From JACDAF01 sp036276035 (lineage in GTDB: Bacteria; Chloroflexota; Limnocylindria; P2-11E), in NCBI GenBank assembly GCA_036276035.1, contig DASUCM010000064.1:1-29895 (forward strand): a stretch of DNA of 29,895 nucleotides, given 5' to 3'. The position numbers were made by a program, and so were the translations under genes. Shown here piece after piece: positions 1-7,389 of this stretch. Below the pieces are notes generated by a model, which searched no databases, was not told the origin of the DNA, and saw only the letters and a program-made list of their open reading frames with translations. How positions within the stretch are numbered: the stretch's first letter is position 1; every line of letters starts with the position of its first letter.

Positions 1-1
1 G

Positions 2-622
2 GAGGGGAACATCGGTCTCATCCGCGCGGTCGAGAAGTTCGACTACCGCAAGGGCTACAAGTTCTCGACGTACGCGACGTGGTGGATCCGCCAGGCGATC
101 ACGCGCGCGATCGCGGACCAGGCGCGCACGATCCGCATCCCGGTGCACATGGTCGAGACGATCAACAAGCTCATCCGCGTCTCACGTGGCCTGCTCCAGG
201 AGCTCGGCCGCGAGCCGACCGCTGAGGAGATCGCCGAGCGGATGCTCATCACCGCGGACAAGGTCCGCGAGATCGTGAAGGTCTCGCAGGAGCCGGTCTC
301 GCTCGAGACACCGATCGGCGAGGAAGAGGACAGCCACCTCGGCGACTTCATCCCCGACAACCAGGCGCTCGCGCCGAGCGACGCGGCGTCGCACAAGCTG
401 CTGAAGGAGCAGGTGGAGAGCGTGCTCGAGGGCCTCACCGGCCGCGAGCGCCGCGTCCTCCAGCTGCGCTTCGGGCTCGAGGACGGACGCACGCGGACCC
501 TCGAGGAGGTCGGCCGCGAGTTCAACGTCACGCGCGAGCGGATCCGGCAGATCGAGGCGAAGGCACTCCGCAAGCTGCGGCACCCGTCGCGGAGCCGCAA
601 GCTGAAGGACTACCTCGAGTAG
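2..622 (+). CDS. sigA: Primary RNA polymerase sigma factor, C-terminal part (cut by window start)
   Basis: This is the 3' portion of a housekeeping sigma-70 factor, which directs RNA polymerase to -10/-35 promoters. The frame is open from base 2, so the start lies outside the window. The visible 206 residues begin inside region 2 with the -10 recognition helix (YKFSTYATWWIRQAITRAI). Region 3 follows (about residues 40-120), then region 4 with its helix-turn-helix (TLEEVGREFNVTRERIRQIE) and the usual ending in LKDYLE. The spacing and ending match group 1 factors rather than short alternative sigmas. It ends just before a strong hairpin and is convergent with the nitroreductase gene. Its -10 specificity is relevant to the many TANNNT-like hexamers found before start codons here. 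Confidence 0.97.
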   Translation, partial: EGNIGLIRAVEKFDYRKGYKFSTYATWWIRQAITRAIADQARTIRIPVHMVETINKLIRVSRGLLQELGREPTAEEIAERMLITADKVREIVKVSQEPVSLETPIGEEEDSHLGDFIPDNQALAPSDAASHKLLKEQVESVLEGLTGRERRVLQLRFGLEDGRTRTLEEVGREFNVTRERIRQIEAKALRKLRHPSRSRKLKDYLE

Positions 623-650
623 CGCGACGCGTGAGCTCGACGAACGACAG

Positions 651-674
651 AAGGGGCGCCATCCGGCGCCCCTT
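651..674. terminator. Bidirectional hairpin terminator between sigA and nitroreductase
   Basis: A perfect 10-bp inverted repeat (AAGGGGCGCC / GGCGCCCCTT) closes a 4-base loop (ATCC). It lies 28 bp after the sigA stop and 2 bp from the nitroreductase stop on the other strand. The stem ends in A on one side and T on the other, so each strand has a short U-rich end. It can serve as terminator for both converging genes. Confidence 0.85.
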
Positions 675-676
675 CT

Positions 677-1240
677 TCATGCCTTCTTCGTCCTGCCCCA
701 CTCGTCGTAGCTGACGAGCTCCGAGAGCGGCTTGCGGCCGCGCGGTGGGCCCGTCGGTCGCGGGTCCTTCGTCGAGGTCGCTCTGCCGATGAGGACGATC
801 TGCCGCGCCGTGCGGTCCGCGGGGATGCCGAGGATCCTCTTCGCCTCAGCCTGCTGCGATGCGTCGCCGAACCACGCGACGCCGCCGCCGTAGCCGAGGA
901 GGTTCGCGCCGGTGAGGAGCCGCTCGGTGAGCCGGCCCTCGTCGTACGCCTCGCTCAGGGGATCCCTGCCGTCGAGCGTGATCGCGATGCCGAGCGGCGC
1001 GGCCGCCGCCCAGTTGATGTTCGGGCGGAGCGCGGAGAGCTTCTTCAGCCTGCCCTTGTCGCGGACGACGACGAAGTGCCATGGCTGCGTGTTCTTCGAG
1101 CTGCCGGTCCAGCGCGCGAGCTCGAGGAGCTGGTCGACGACGTCGTCGGGCACCGGGTCCGGCGCGTACAGCCGGATCTGCGACACGCGGCGGATCTTGC
1201 TGAGCGCTGGCCCAATATGGCCCGGGTCCGGCTCGGTCAT
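677..1240 (-). CDS. Nitroreductase family protein (FMN-dependent)
   Basis: This 187-residue protein belongs to the nitroreductase superfamily, which uses FMN and NAD(P)H to reduce nitro compounds, quinones or other small molecules. The N-terminal RRVSQIRLYAP corresponds to the family's R-R-S-x-R phosphate-binding start. SSKNTQPWHFVVV is the typical FMN-site motif, and GGGVAWF lies in the central helix region. The C-terminus GRKPLSELVSYDEWG is the usual family tail. Length is typical. It starts at an ATG divergent from a small ORF across a 20-bp gap and ends at the shared terminator with sigA. The substrate cannot be deduced. Confidence 0.9.
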   Translation of the reverse strand: MTEPDPGHIGPALSKIRRVSQIRLYAPDPVPDDVVDQLLELARWTGSSKNTQPWHFVVVRDKGRLKKLSALRPNINWAAAAPLGIAITLDGRDPLSEAYDEGRLTERLLTGANLLGYGGGVAWFGDASQQAEAKRILGIPADRTARQIVLIGRATSTKDPRPTGPPRGRKPLSELVSYDEWGRTKKA

Positions 1241-1260
1241 GCAGGTGCGATGATGCCCGA
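1241..1260. promoter_or_regulatory. Putative divergent promoter core, overlapping -10 elements
   Basis: The 20-bp gap between the nitroreductase ATG (minus) and the small ORF ATG (plus) contains GATGAT (1249-1254), ending 6 nt before the plus-strand ATG at 1261. On the other strand CATCAT (1255-1250) ends 9 nt before the nitroreductase ATG. Each matches TATAAT at 4 of 6 bases. The plus-strand spacing places transcription start on the ATG itself. No clear -35 is seen. Confidence 0.4.
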
Positions 1261-1464
1261 ATGACCGATATCGACGCGGGCGAGCTCGAGCGGCTCGGCT
1301 CCGCGCTGCGGCTCGCCGAGTCCGCGCTCGAGGAGGCGATCGAGGCGGCGGAGAACCTCGGCAGCTTCGATCACCGCTACGACGTACCGCGCGCGCTCGG
1401 GGGCGCTCAGCGCCTCATCGGGAACGCGCTCGAGGCCGTCGACGCGGCGCGGCAGCGGGGGTAG
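1261..1464 (+). CDS. Small helical protein of unknown function (67 aa)
   Basis: The predicted protein is short, acidic and almost entirely amphipathic helix (LGSALRLAESALEEAIEAAENLG, quoted here as two joined helices at residues 11-33), followed by a second helix near the C-terminus. No family is recognised. A -10-like hexamer lies exactly 6 nt before its ATG, the same arrangement as other genes here, which supports it being real. Its last 50 bp overlap the 3' end of the convergent minus-strand gene. It could encode a small helical-bundle or adaptor protein, but a spurious ORF cannot be excluded. Confidence 0.55.
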   Translation: MTDIDAGELERLGSALRLAESALEEAIEAAENLGSFDHRYDVPRALGGAQRLIGNALEAVDAARQRG

Positions 1465-1903
1465 GGCTCCACTCGACGTCCGCGGGGAGCTCGTCGCGCA
1501 GGATCGGCTCGAGGACCGCGACGTACGCCGCGATCCGTTCCCCGACCGCGGTGCCGTTGCGCGCGCCGAGCGGCTCGGTGAGCGCGACCGGCTCCCACAC
1601 CCGCGCCCAGCCGCGGTCCCACTCCTCGATGCGCACCTCACCGAGCCGGCGCGCGATCGCCTTCGCGCGCGCGCGGAACGCCGCGAAGAGCAGCGCGTTC
1701 GTCAGTTCGTCGGCCTCGAAGTGCAGCCCGATCTCGATGACGCTCGCGCGCACGCGCGGCGTGGACTCGTAGTGCAGCGCGGGGTTGCCGAACCACCACT
1801 TCGCCTGCCAGCCGCGGTTCTGGTGCTGGACCGGGCCGAGCGCGGCCGGCAGGCCATCGCGAACGGCTGCGTCCACGGCGCGCAGGTAGGTCCGCGGCTC
1901 CAT
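1415..1903 (-). CDS. Conserved-looking protein of unknown function (162 aa)
   Basis: No family is recognised with certainty. The protein is rich in aromatic and charged residues: NRGWQAKWWFGNPALHYE near residue 30, then RVRASVIEIGLHFEADELTN, which looks like an alternating beta/helix core. A Pro/Arg-rich tail (APRRRPRARSR) suggests a disordered C-terminus. The ATG overlaps the stop codon of the upstream membrane-protein gene as TGATG, so the two are probably translationally coupled and act together. The 3' end overlaps the small convergent ORF by 50 bp. Confidence 0.8.
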   Translation of the reverse strand: MEPRTYLRAVDAAVRDGLPAALGPVQHQNRGWQAKWWFGNPALHYESTPRVRASVIEIGLHFEADELTNALLFAAFRARAKAIARRLGEVRIEEWDRGWARVWEPVALTEPLGARNGTAVGERIAAYVAVLEPILRDELPADVEWSPTPAAAPRRRPRARSR

Positions 1904-3063
1904 CAGGGCGTCCGGCTGCGCAGGACGAGGTCGATCGCGCCGGTGACGAGCGGCAGCCCGACGCCGACGATCGCGAGGAGCCGCCACACCCGCACGTCGG
2001 GCGCGCTCACGATGTCGGCGACGAGCCGGCCGAGCGGTGCGCCGAGCGCCATCGCCGGCGCGGCCGTGAGCGCGGGGATCGCGCCCGAGGGCCAGATCGC
2101 GCCCGCCGTGAGGCCGTAGAGGAGCCCCGCGGCGCGCCACGACCACGCTTCGCCGATCGGTGTGCGCGCGAGCAGCGCGAACGCGAGCGCGGGGACGACG
2201 TACGGGATCGGCGCGGTGTTCTTCGGATCGCCCGCAATGCCGAGGTACTCCGCCGTGTCCCGCTCGCCGGAGAGGAGCGTGGCGACGAGCGCGACGACGA
2301 GGAAGATCCAGGTCTTGCCGACGAGCTGCCGCGCGAAGGCGAGCCCCATGCCGATGACGAGCGCGGAGAGGGGGAGGAAGAGCGGGTTCAGGCGCGTGAG
2401 GTCCCACTGCTCGTGGATGCGTGCGGTGTGCTGGAACTCCGGCGTCTGCGCGAGGATCGGGATGCGCGCGACCGCGCGGACGTGCTCGAGCGAGCGGTAG
2501 TTGTCGAGCGGGCCGAGGAGCACGCCGAGCATCGTGGTCATGAGCACGACGGCGAAGAGCGCCGGCGCCCAGCGCGCGAGCGGCCGGTCCGTGGAGAGCG
2601 CGAGCCGCGCGGACACGAAGCCGAGGAGGCTGAGCAGGATCCCGGAGCCGAGCATCGCGTGCGGGAACGACCACGCGGTCTCGTCGAGGCCGAACGCGCT
2701 GTGCCAGATCGCGTCGAAGAAGCCGGCGAGGGCGATGACCCCGAAGCCGCCGCCCGCGAAGATGAGCGCGGCGGGCATCTCGCCGAGGATCGGCATGCGC
2801 ATCGGGCGCCCGAAGTGCACGCGCAGCTCGGGGCTGAAGGCGATCTTCGCGAGCGCGAGGGTGGCGAAGAAGTGCGTCGTGTAGATGAAGAGGTGCGGCG
2901 GCGAGAAGAAGTCCTCGAAGGGATTGCGCGTGTGCCACGCGCGGTCCCACGCGGCGCCTACGCCGAACGCGAGGAGCGAGAGGACCACCGCGGCGAGGAG
3001 CCAGCGATACGCGCTGCGAGCGCTCTCACGATCGCTGCGCTCGGAAGCTCCCACGATGGTCAC
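1903..3063 (-). CDS. Polytopic membrane protein of unknown function (386 aa)
   Basis: The protein has roughly ten hydrophobic segments from residue 20 to the C-terminus, which indicates an integral membrane protein. After the first segment there is a run of Trp, His and aromatic residues (WDRAWHTRNPFEDFFSPPH, then YTTHFF), and further His residues occur in AIWHSAF and FPHAM. Several His at membrane boundaries could bind a metal or haem, but this is speculation and no named family is assigned. The start is GTG at 3063; no in-frame ATG lies near it. It is first in a two-gene operon with the 162-aa protein (TGATG overlap). Confidence 0.85.
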   Translation of the reverse strand: MTIVGASERSDRESARSAYRWLLAAVVLSLLAFGVGAAWDRAWHTRNPFEDFFSPPHLFIYTTHFFATLALAKIAFSPELRVHFGRPMRMPILGEMPAALIFAGGGFGVIALAGFFDAIWHSAFGLDETAWSFPHAMLGSGILLSLLGFVSARLALSTDRPLARWAPALFAVVLMTTMLGVLLGPLDNYRSLEHVRAVARIPILAQTPEFQHTARIHEQWDLTRLNPLFLPLSALVIGMGLAFARQLVGKTWIFLVVALVATLLSGERDTAEYLGIAGDPKNTAPIPYVVPALAFALLARTPIGEAWSWRAAGLLYGLTAGAIWPSGAIPALTAAPAMALGAPLGRLVADIVSAPDVRVWRLLAIVGVGLPLVTGAIDLVLRSRTP

Positions 3064-3079
3064 ATCGTGCCCTGACCGC

Positions 3080-3085
3080 TAAAAT
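3080..3085 (+). promoter_or_regulatory. Probable -10 element of the tRNA-Asn promoter
   Basis: TAAAAT matches the TATAAT consensus at 5 of 6 positions and lies 29 bp before the mature tRNA 5' end, leaving room for a short trimmed leader. The -35 region is weak (TGGTCA at 3057-3062, with 17-bp spacing). Confidence 0.5.
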
Positions 3086-3114
3086 GACGTCCACGCGCAT
3101 CGAGCGCGTCCCTT

Positions 3115-3186
3115 TCCGGCGCAGCACGACGGTCGTGCAGAGGACTGTTAATCCTTTGGTTGGAGGTTCGAATCCTCCCGCCGGAG
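3115..3186 (+). tRNA. tRNA-Asn (anticodon GTT)
   Basis: The 72 bases fold as a full cloverleaf. The acceptor stem is TCCGGCG / CGCCGGA. The D arm is GCAC-GACGGTC-GTGC. The anticodon arm is GAGGA-CTGTTAA-TCCTT with anticodon GTT. The variable loop is 5 nt and the T arm is GGAGG-TTCGAAT-CCTCC, with discriminator base G. CCA is not encoded. Anticodon GTT reads AAC/AAU (asparagine). It lies immediately before an HNH gene of different composition. I looked for a second copy of the tRNA 3' end downstream, as an attachment-site trace, and did not see one. Confidence 0.96.
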
Positions 3187-3230
3187 CTCGAGGGAACGGC
3201 ACGCGATCCGCCCATGTACTCGCTCCCCAG

Positions 3231-3265
3231 TTGACGCGACTTCTCGCTAGAACTAATGTTCTATC
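3231..3265 (+). promoter_or_regulatory. Sigma-70-type promoter for a leaderless HNH gene mRNA
   Basis: TTGACG (3231-3236) and TAATGT (3254-3259) are separated by 17 bp, the optimal sigma-70 spacing. The -10 ends 6 nt before the GTG at 3266, so transcription is expected to begin on the start codon and the message to be leaderless. No Shine-Dalgarno sequence is present. This is the most complete -35/-10 pair in the window. Confidence 0.65.
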
Positions 3266-4219
3266 GTGCAGACATGCGCGCTCTGTGGGGCGGTTTTTCC
3301 GATGATCGTCGAGGTCGCCGGCGTGCGGCTCAACGTTCGCGGGCGCTTGCGCTGCCTGGACTGTCTTCCGCATCGGCCGCTGAGCGCGCCGCGTAGGGCA
3401 GTCCATCGCGCTATCAAAGAGAAGATCTGTGAGATCTGCGGGCGCTCATTCGCGACACGGCAGGTGATCGACGGGCGTCTCAGGTACCTGTACAGACGAC
3501 GGTTCTGTCTGGCCTGTTCGCCATTCGGCACGCACAACACGTCCAAGCAACCATCAGGCATCCGGGCTCCCGAGGAGCTTCGTGAATATCGGCGGCGTCG
3601 CAGGAATCAGCGGAGCTACCGCTCATTGAAGGAGCGACGTCGTCGGCGCAAGAACGAACTCATCGAACTGTTCGGTGGCCGCTGCGTGGACTGCGGCTAC
3701 AACGCACTACCGGCCGCCCTTGAGTTCCATCACCGAGATCCGTCAACGAAGGACTTCGGTCTCGGCAACTGGCACGGCTCCCGTGAGCGCCTCCTCTTGG
3801 AGGCGGCGAAATGCGACCTGCTCTGCGCGAATTGCCACCGGCTTCGCCATGCGGCTCTTGACTTCGGCCGATCCACGCGTCGTGAGGTCGAACTCAGACG
3901 AGAGCGCAAGCTGCGCGCGGTCCGCTACATGGGCGCGATCTGTCAAGGATGCGGGCGCGACGGAGCGGCTGCGATCTTCGAGTTCCATCATCTCGATGCG
4001 GCCAACAAGGAGTACGGCATCTCCCAGGCGGGCTTTCCGTATCGATGGGAGAGAGTTCTCGCCGAGCTCGCGAAGTGCGTGATGCTCTGCGCGAACTGCC
4101 ACCGCGAAGTGCATGCCGGCGTGCGTGAGCTCTTCGACGACGGACTGCTCGGCCTCGCCGAGGACGCGGTGCCCTACGTCGTGCATGTCAGCTCGGGCGG
4201 CGCGTTCGTCGCAGCGTGA
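3266..4219 (+). CDS. Tandem HNH-type zinc-finger protein (putative nuclease)
   Basis: This 317-residue protein is built from four Cys-pair modules. Two N-terminal zinc ribbons come first (C4/C7 with C30/C33; CEIC near 54 with CLAC near 81). A very Arg/Lys-rich linker covers residues 105-130. Two HNH-like domains follow, near 140-196 (CVDC...EFHH...CANCHRLRH) and 226-283 (CQGC...EFHH...CANCHREVH). HNH domains usually cut DNA; the ribbons and basic linker suggest nucleic-acid binding. The target is unknown. Base composition and codon use (many A/T-ending codons) differ from the neighbours, which suggests acquisition from elsewhere next to the tRNA. Start is GTG, with a leaderless promoter. The 3' end overlaps the convergent SGNH gene by 32 bp. 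Confidence 0.85.
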   Translation: MQTCALCGAVFPMIVEVAGVRLNVRGRLRCLDCLPHRPLSAPRRAVHRAIKEKICEICGRSFATRQVIDGRLRYLYRRRFCLACSPFGTHNTSKQPSGIRAPEELREYRRRRRNQRSYRSLKERRRRRKNELIELFGGRCVDCGYNALPAALEFHHRDPSTKDFGLGNWHGSRERLLLEAAKCDLLCANCHRLRHAALDFGRSTRREVELRRERKLRAVRYMGAICQGCGRDGAAAIFEFHHLDAANKEYGISQAGFPYRWERVLAELAKCVMLCANCHREVHAGVRELFDDGLLGLAEDAVPYVVHVSSGGAFVAA

Positions 4220-5297
4220 GCGCGGCCGCACCGAGGATCGTGAGCGCGGCGGCGGCGTAGGCCCAGGGCGGGATCTCTGCGGCGGCTCCAGGCGCCACAA
4301 CGGCGCCCGGTCCGGGGCTGACCGGCGCGGCTGCCTGCGTCGCGGCCGGCGCGGCGGTCTGCACCGTGGCAGGCGCGTCGCGGTACCACGAGGTGAACTC
4401 CGATCCGTCGAAGAACGCCTGCAGCAGCTGCGCGACCTTCGCCTGACCCGCCGGGCTCGGGTGGACGCCGTCCGCCGCCACATCGGCGCAGGTCCAGGTG
4501 AACCCGTCCGAGCGGCCCTTCGTCCCGTCGGTCCAGAGATACGGCCCCCAGCCGATCCAGGGCCGCGCGGAGGGCTCGCGGACGCTGCGCTCGACGAGCC
4601 GCTTCACGACGAACGCCGTCTCGTACGCATACGGCTCCGGATTGAGGGTCGTGATCGCGTAGCCCGCGTACGTGCGCGGTGAGAGGAAAATCTGCGCGAG
4701 GTTCGGATAGCGCGCCACCGCGTTCAGGACGATCGCGTCCAGCGCGCGCTCGAGCTCGGCGCCGGATGACGCGAAGTCGCCGCGCGGGCCCGCCATCGCC
4801 TGCTTCAGCCAGATCGCCTGCACCTGCGCGGCGGTCGCGCCGGCGGCGCGGAGGCGCTGGTCCGCGACACCCCACGCCGCCGCCTTCGGGTCCGACCACA
4901 CGCGCGCGTCCTGCCCGCCCTGCGCCCCGTCGACGACGATGACCTGCGGATCGCGGAGGGTGTCCGTCTTCGCGAGCGTCACGAAGCGGGAGAACTCCTG
5001 CGTCGTGTTCGACATGCCGATCGAGAGCAGGACGATCGCCCCTCCCGGATCGGGCTGTCCCGACGCGGCCCGCGGCACCATCTCCGCTGCGACCCGCCGC
5101 CCGGCAGCGGCGTAGGCCTGCGGCGGTGCATTCGTCCCGCCGGGGTAGAGGCCGCCCTGCGCGCCCTTGTACGTGCCCGTGCCGAGGTCGGTGAGCGGCA
5201 CGAGCGCGGTCGTCGTCTTCGCGCAGTCCGCGGCGGCCGCGGGGAGGGGGGTCGCCGCGAGGACGACCGCTGCCATCGCGAGGAGGACGCGCCTCAT
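4188..5297 (-). CDS. Secreted, C-terminally anchored SGNH-hydrolase-like protein
   Basis: The 369-residue protein begins with a clear signal peptide (MRRVLLAMAAVVLAATPLPAAAA). It ends with Pro/Ala-rich spacer sequence, one membrane segment (PPWAYAAAALTILGAAALTL) and the basic tail RRTRRPS, so it is probably held on the outer face of the membrane. SIGMSNTT near residue 95 resembles the nucleophile block of SGNH hydrolases. ADGVHPSPAGQ near 280 is a good match for the Asp-x-x-His block. VVDGAQGG lies between them. Such enzymes cleave esters or acetyl groups on lipids or polysaccharides; the substrate is unknown. The usual GDS is GMS here, so activity is inferred. It lies downstream of the carbonic anhydrase gene on the same strand. 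Confidence 0.75.
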   Translation of the reverse strand: MRRVLLAMAAVVLAATPLPAAAADCAKTTTALVPLTDLGTGTYKGAQGGLYPGGTNAPPQAYAAAGRRVAAEMVPRAASGQPDPGGAIVLLSIGMSNTTQEFSRFVTLAKTDTLRDPQVIVVDGAQGGQDARVWSDPKAAAWGVADQRLRAAGATAAQVQAIWLKQAMAGPRGDFASSGAELERALDAIVLNAVARYPNLAQIFLSPRTYAGYAITTLNPEPYAYETAFVVKRLVERSVREPSARPWIGWGPYLWTDGTKGRSDGFTWTCADVAADGVHPSPAGQAKVAQLLQAFFDGSEFTSWYRDAPATVQTAAPAATQAAAPVSPGPGAVVAPGAAAEIPPWAYAAAALTILGAAALTLRRTRRPS

Positions 5298-5366
5298 GAC
5301 GTCGAGAGGACGACGTGCCTCATGCCCTGTTGAACGCGGCTGGGGCGCGCGCGTTCCAGCCCGTGG

Positions 5367-5984
5367 CTAAGAACTCGATAAGCCTGCCGTGTCGAAGAAG
5401 TCGACGACCCCGGTGCCGAGGTCGTATTCCGCGCCGACCACGGCTACGGTCCCAGCGGCGACGAGCTCTTCGAGCAGCGGGCTCCCGTGACGCAGGTGGT
5501 CGACGGACGCGCGGACGTTCGCACGCACGGCCGCGTGCGCGAGCCGGCGCGGGTCGCCGTCCCGCGGCAGAGCCTCGATGTGCGGGGCGATCCGGTCGGT
5601 GATCGCGCGGATGTTCTTCGACTCCGGGCCCATCCCGGTCTCGAGCGCGTGCAGCGTCGCGGCGACGGCCCCGCAGTCCGTGTGGCCCATGACGGCGACG
5701 AGACGCGATCCGAACTGCGAGACCGCGAACTCGATCGAGCCGACGAGCGATGGGGCGACGATGTTGCCCGCGACCCGGACGACGAACAGGTCGCCGAAGC
5801 CGACGTCGAACACGATCTCCACCGGGATCCTCGAGTCGGAGCAGCCCAGGATGACCGCGAACGGCCGTTGCGTCGCCGCTGCGAGCTCGGGCTTCCACGC
5901 GACCGAGGCCGCGGCGCCGCCCGCCTCCCGGAAGCGGCGGTTCCCCGCGACGAGCCGTTGTAGCGCGAGCTCTGGCGTGATCAG
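5367..5984 (-). CDS. Beta-carbonic anhydrase, with a CTG start
   Basis: The enzyme interconverts CO2 and bicarbonate using a Zn bound by two Cys and one His. The motifs are complete: CSDSR (C48, D50) and GHTDCG (H101, C104), numbered from the proposed start. The first usual start codon in frame is GTG at 5822, but it lies downstream of CSDSR and would remove half of the active site. Between the upstream in-frame stop and that motif there is no ATG, GTG or TTG. CTG at 5984-5982 begins LITPELALQRLVAGNRRF, the expected N-terminus, and a strong Shine-Dalgarno sequence (GAGGTGAG) lies about 6 nt before it. With this start the protein is 205 aa, normal for the family. It follows the DinB-like gene by 48 bp. 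Confidence 0.9.
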   Translation of the reverse strand: MITPELALQRLVAGNRRFREAGGAAASVAWKPELAAATQRPFAVILGCSDSRIPVEIVFDVGFGDLFVVRVAGNIVAPSLVGSIEFAVSQFGSRLVAVMGHTDCGAVAATLHALETGMGPESKNIRAITDRIAPHIEALPRDGDPRRLAHAAVRANVRASVDHLRHGSPLLEELVAAGTVAVVGAEYDLGTGVVDFFDTAGLSSS

Positions 5985-6032
5985 GCTGCTCTCACCTCGT
6001 GAGGGTCGGTCGACAGCACGCCATGCGCGCGC

Positions 6033-6467
6033 TCACAGGTCCAGCGACGGAAGAGCATTCGCACGGAGGATGAGGGCGATCTCCGCGCCGTGCTGCAGCT
6101 CGTGCTCGATGACGTGCCAGATGACCCAGGCGCGCGTGACGGTCTGGACGCGTCCCGGGCGGTGCCGTGTGAACTCGACCAGGAGGTCCTGCTCGGTCCA
6201 GCGCCCGAGGCAGTCGGCGATGACCCGCCAGGTCCGCTCGAACGCGACGACAAGCTCGGCGGCGCTTCTCGGATGGTCCTCGTCATCCTCCCAGCCTGCG
6301 TCCTCGAGCGGCAGCCCCGGTACGGTCGTGCTCGCGACCCGGAACATCCCGCGGACGGCCGCGTCGCCTTCGCCGAGGACGTCGTGGAACCAGTGGGCCC
6401 GCCCGCCGGCCATGTTGCTGGCGAGCTGCCAGATGGCCCAGCCGCCGTGGCCCGGGCGGAGGCGCAC
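6033..6467 (-). CDS. DinB-like four-helix protein, start unresolved
   Basis: The protein resembles the DinB/YfiT superfamily, four-helix metal-binding proteins that often act as thiol transferases or damage-inducible enzymes. HGGWAIWQLASNMAGGRAHWF and the C-terminal WVIWHVIEHELQHGAEIAL, with its paired His residues, are typical. The interval given starts at GTG 6467. However, the frame continues upstream with convincing family sequence (FYDGWADHQRRLLACIGPLT) up to about 6542, and there is no ATG, GTG or TTG before the upstream stop at 6639-6641. ACG (6572) or ATC (6581) are the candidates I can see; a TAGCAT hexamer just precedes them. The true gene is probably about 180 aa. It lies between the exporter permease and carbonic anhydrase genes. 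Confidence 0.75.
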   Translation of the reverse strand: MRLRPGHGGWAIWQLASNMAGGRAHWFHDVLGEGDAAVRGMFRVASTTVPGLPLEDAGWEDDEDHPRSAAELVVAFERTWRVIADCLGRWTEQDLLVEFTRHRPGRVQTVTRAWVIWHVIEHELQHGAEIALILRANALPSLDL

Positions 6468-6582
6468 CTGGTCGTCGGTGAGCGGGCCGATGCAGGCGAG
6501 GAGGCGCCGCTGGTGGTCGGCCCACCCGTCGTAGAACGGATGGAGCGCGGCGGGCGCCGATGACCGTGTCGTGGCGCGGATG

Positions 6583-7389
6583 CTACCGGCTGATCGAGCG
6601 GTACTTCCGGATCGCGAGCGGCACGAAGACCGCGAGCATCACGCCGACCCACAGGATCGTGAGCAGCTCCGGATTCTCCGCGGGGAAGCCCTCCGCCGCG
6701 TACGGGTTCGGGTTGCCCCAGAGCTTGCGCGTCGCGGCCGTGAGCGCGCTCACCGGGTTCCACTCGGCGATGGGCCGGAGGATGCCGGGCAGCGTCTGCG
6801 TCGGCACGAACGCGTTCGAGAGGAACGTGAGCGGGAAGAGGATCGTGAAGCCGAGCTGCTGCGCGACCTCGACGGTCGGCACCGAGAGCCCGATCCACAC
6901 GCCGATCCAGGACATCGCGAAGGTGAAGAGGAGCAGCAGCCCCACGCCGCCAAGGAACTCCGGGACGCTCGTGCGGACGGTCCATTCGACGAAGAGCCCG
7001 GTGACCATGAGCACGACGAGGATCCCCGCGTTGTAGACGACGTCCGAGAGCGTGCGCCCGAAGAGCACCGCGGAGCGCGCCATCGGCAGCGAGCGGAACC
7101 GGTCAAGGATCCCCTTGTTCAGGTCGTCGACCATTCCAAGCGCGGTCGTCATCGAGGCGAACGCGATCGTCTGCGCGAAGATCCCGGGCATGAGGTACTC
7201 CTTGTAGGAGCCGCCGCCCGGCAGGGGGATCGCGCCGCCGAACACGAATGCGAAGAGCAGCACGAACATCACCGACTGCAGGATCGCGAAGACCGCGAGC
7301 TCCGGGATGCGTGGGATCCGGCGCAGGTTGCGCCAGGTCACGAGCAGGCCGTCGGAGAGCTCGCGACGCAACCCGGTCGTCTCGGTCAT
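6583..7389 (-). CDS. ABC-2 type transporter permease (DrrB-like)
   Basis: The 268-residue protein is the membrane subunit of an ABC-2 exporter of the daunorubicin-resistance (DrrAB) type. It has about six membrane segments. The family motif region (GMVDDLNKGILDRFRSLPMARSAVLFGR) is recognisable by its core KGILDRFRSLPM near residue 92. NPVSALTAATRKLWGNP near the C-terminus is also characteristic. The ATG overlaps the stop of the ATPase gene (ATGA) and is preceded by GGAGGG at a good distance, so translation is coupled and the two form one transporter. The cargo is unknown; hydrophobic drugs or lipids are usual for the family. Confidence 0.92.
   Translation of the reverse strand: MTETTGLRRELSDGLLVTWRNLRRIPRIPELAVFAILQSVMFVLLFAFVFGGAIPLPGGGSYKEYLMPGIFAQTIAFASMTTALGMVDDLNKGILDRFRSLPMARSAVLFGRTLSDVVYNAGILVVLMVTGLFVEWTVRTSVPEFLGGVGLLLLFTFAMSWIGVWIGLSVPTVEVAQQLGFTILFPLTFLSNAFVPTQTLPGILRPIAEWNPVSALTAATRKLWGNPNPYAAEGFPAENPELLTILWVGVMLAVFVPLAIRKYRSISR

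Noticed and set aside
3115..4219. Integrated element bounded by tRNA-Asn attachment sites
   Set aside because: No integrase gene and no second copy of the tRNA 3' end were found; only composition and position suggest transfer.
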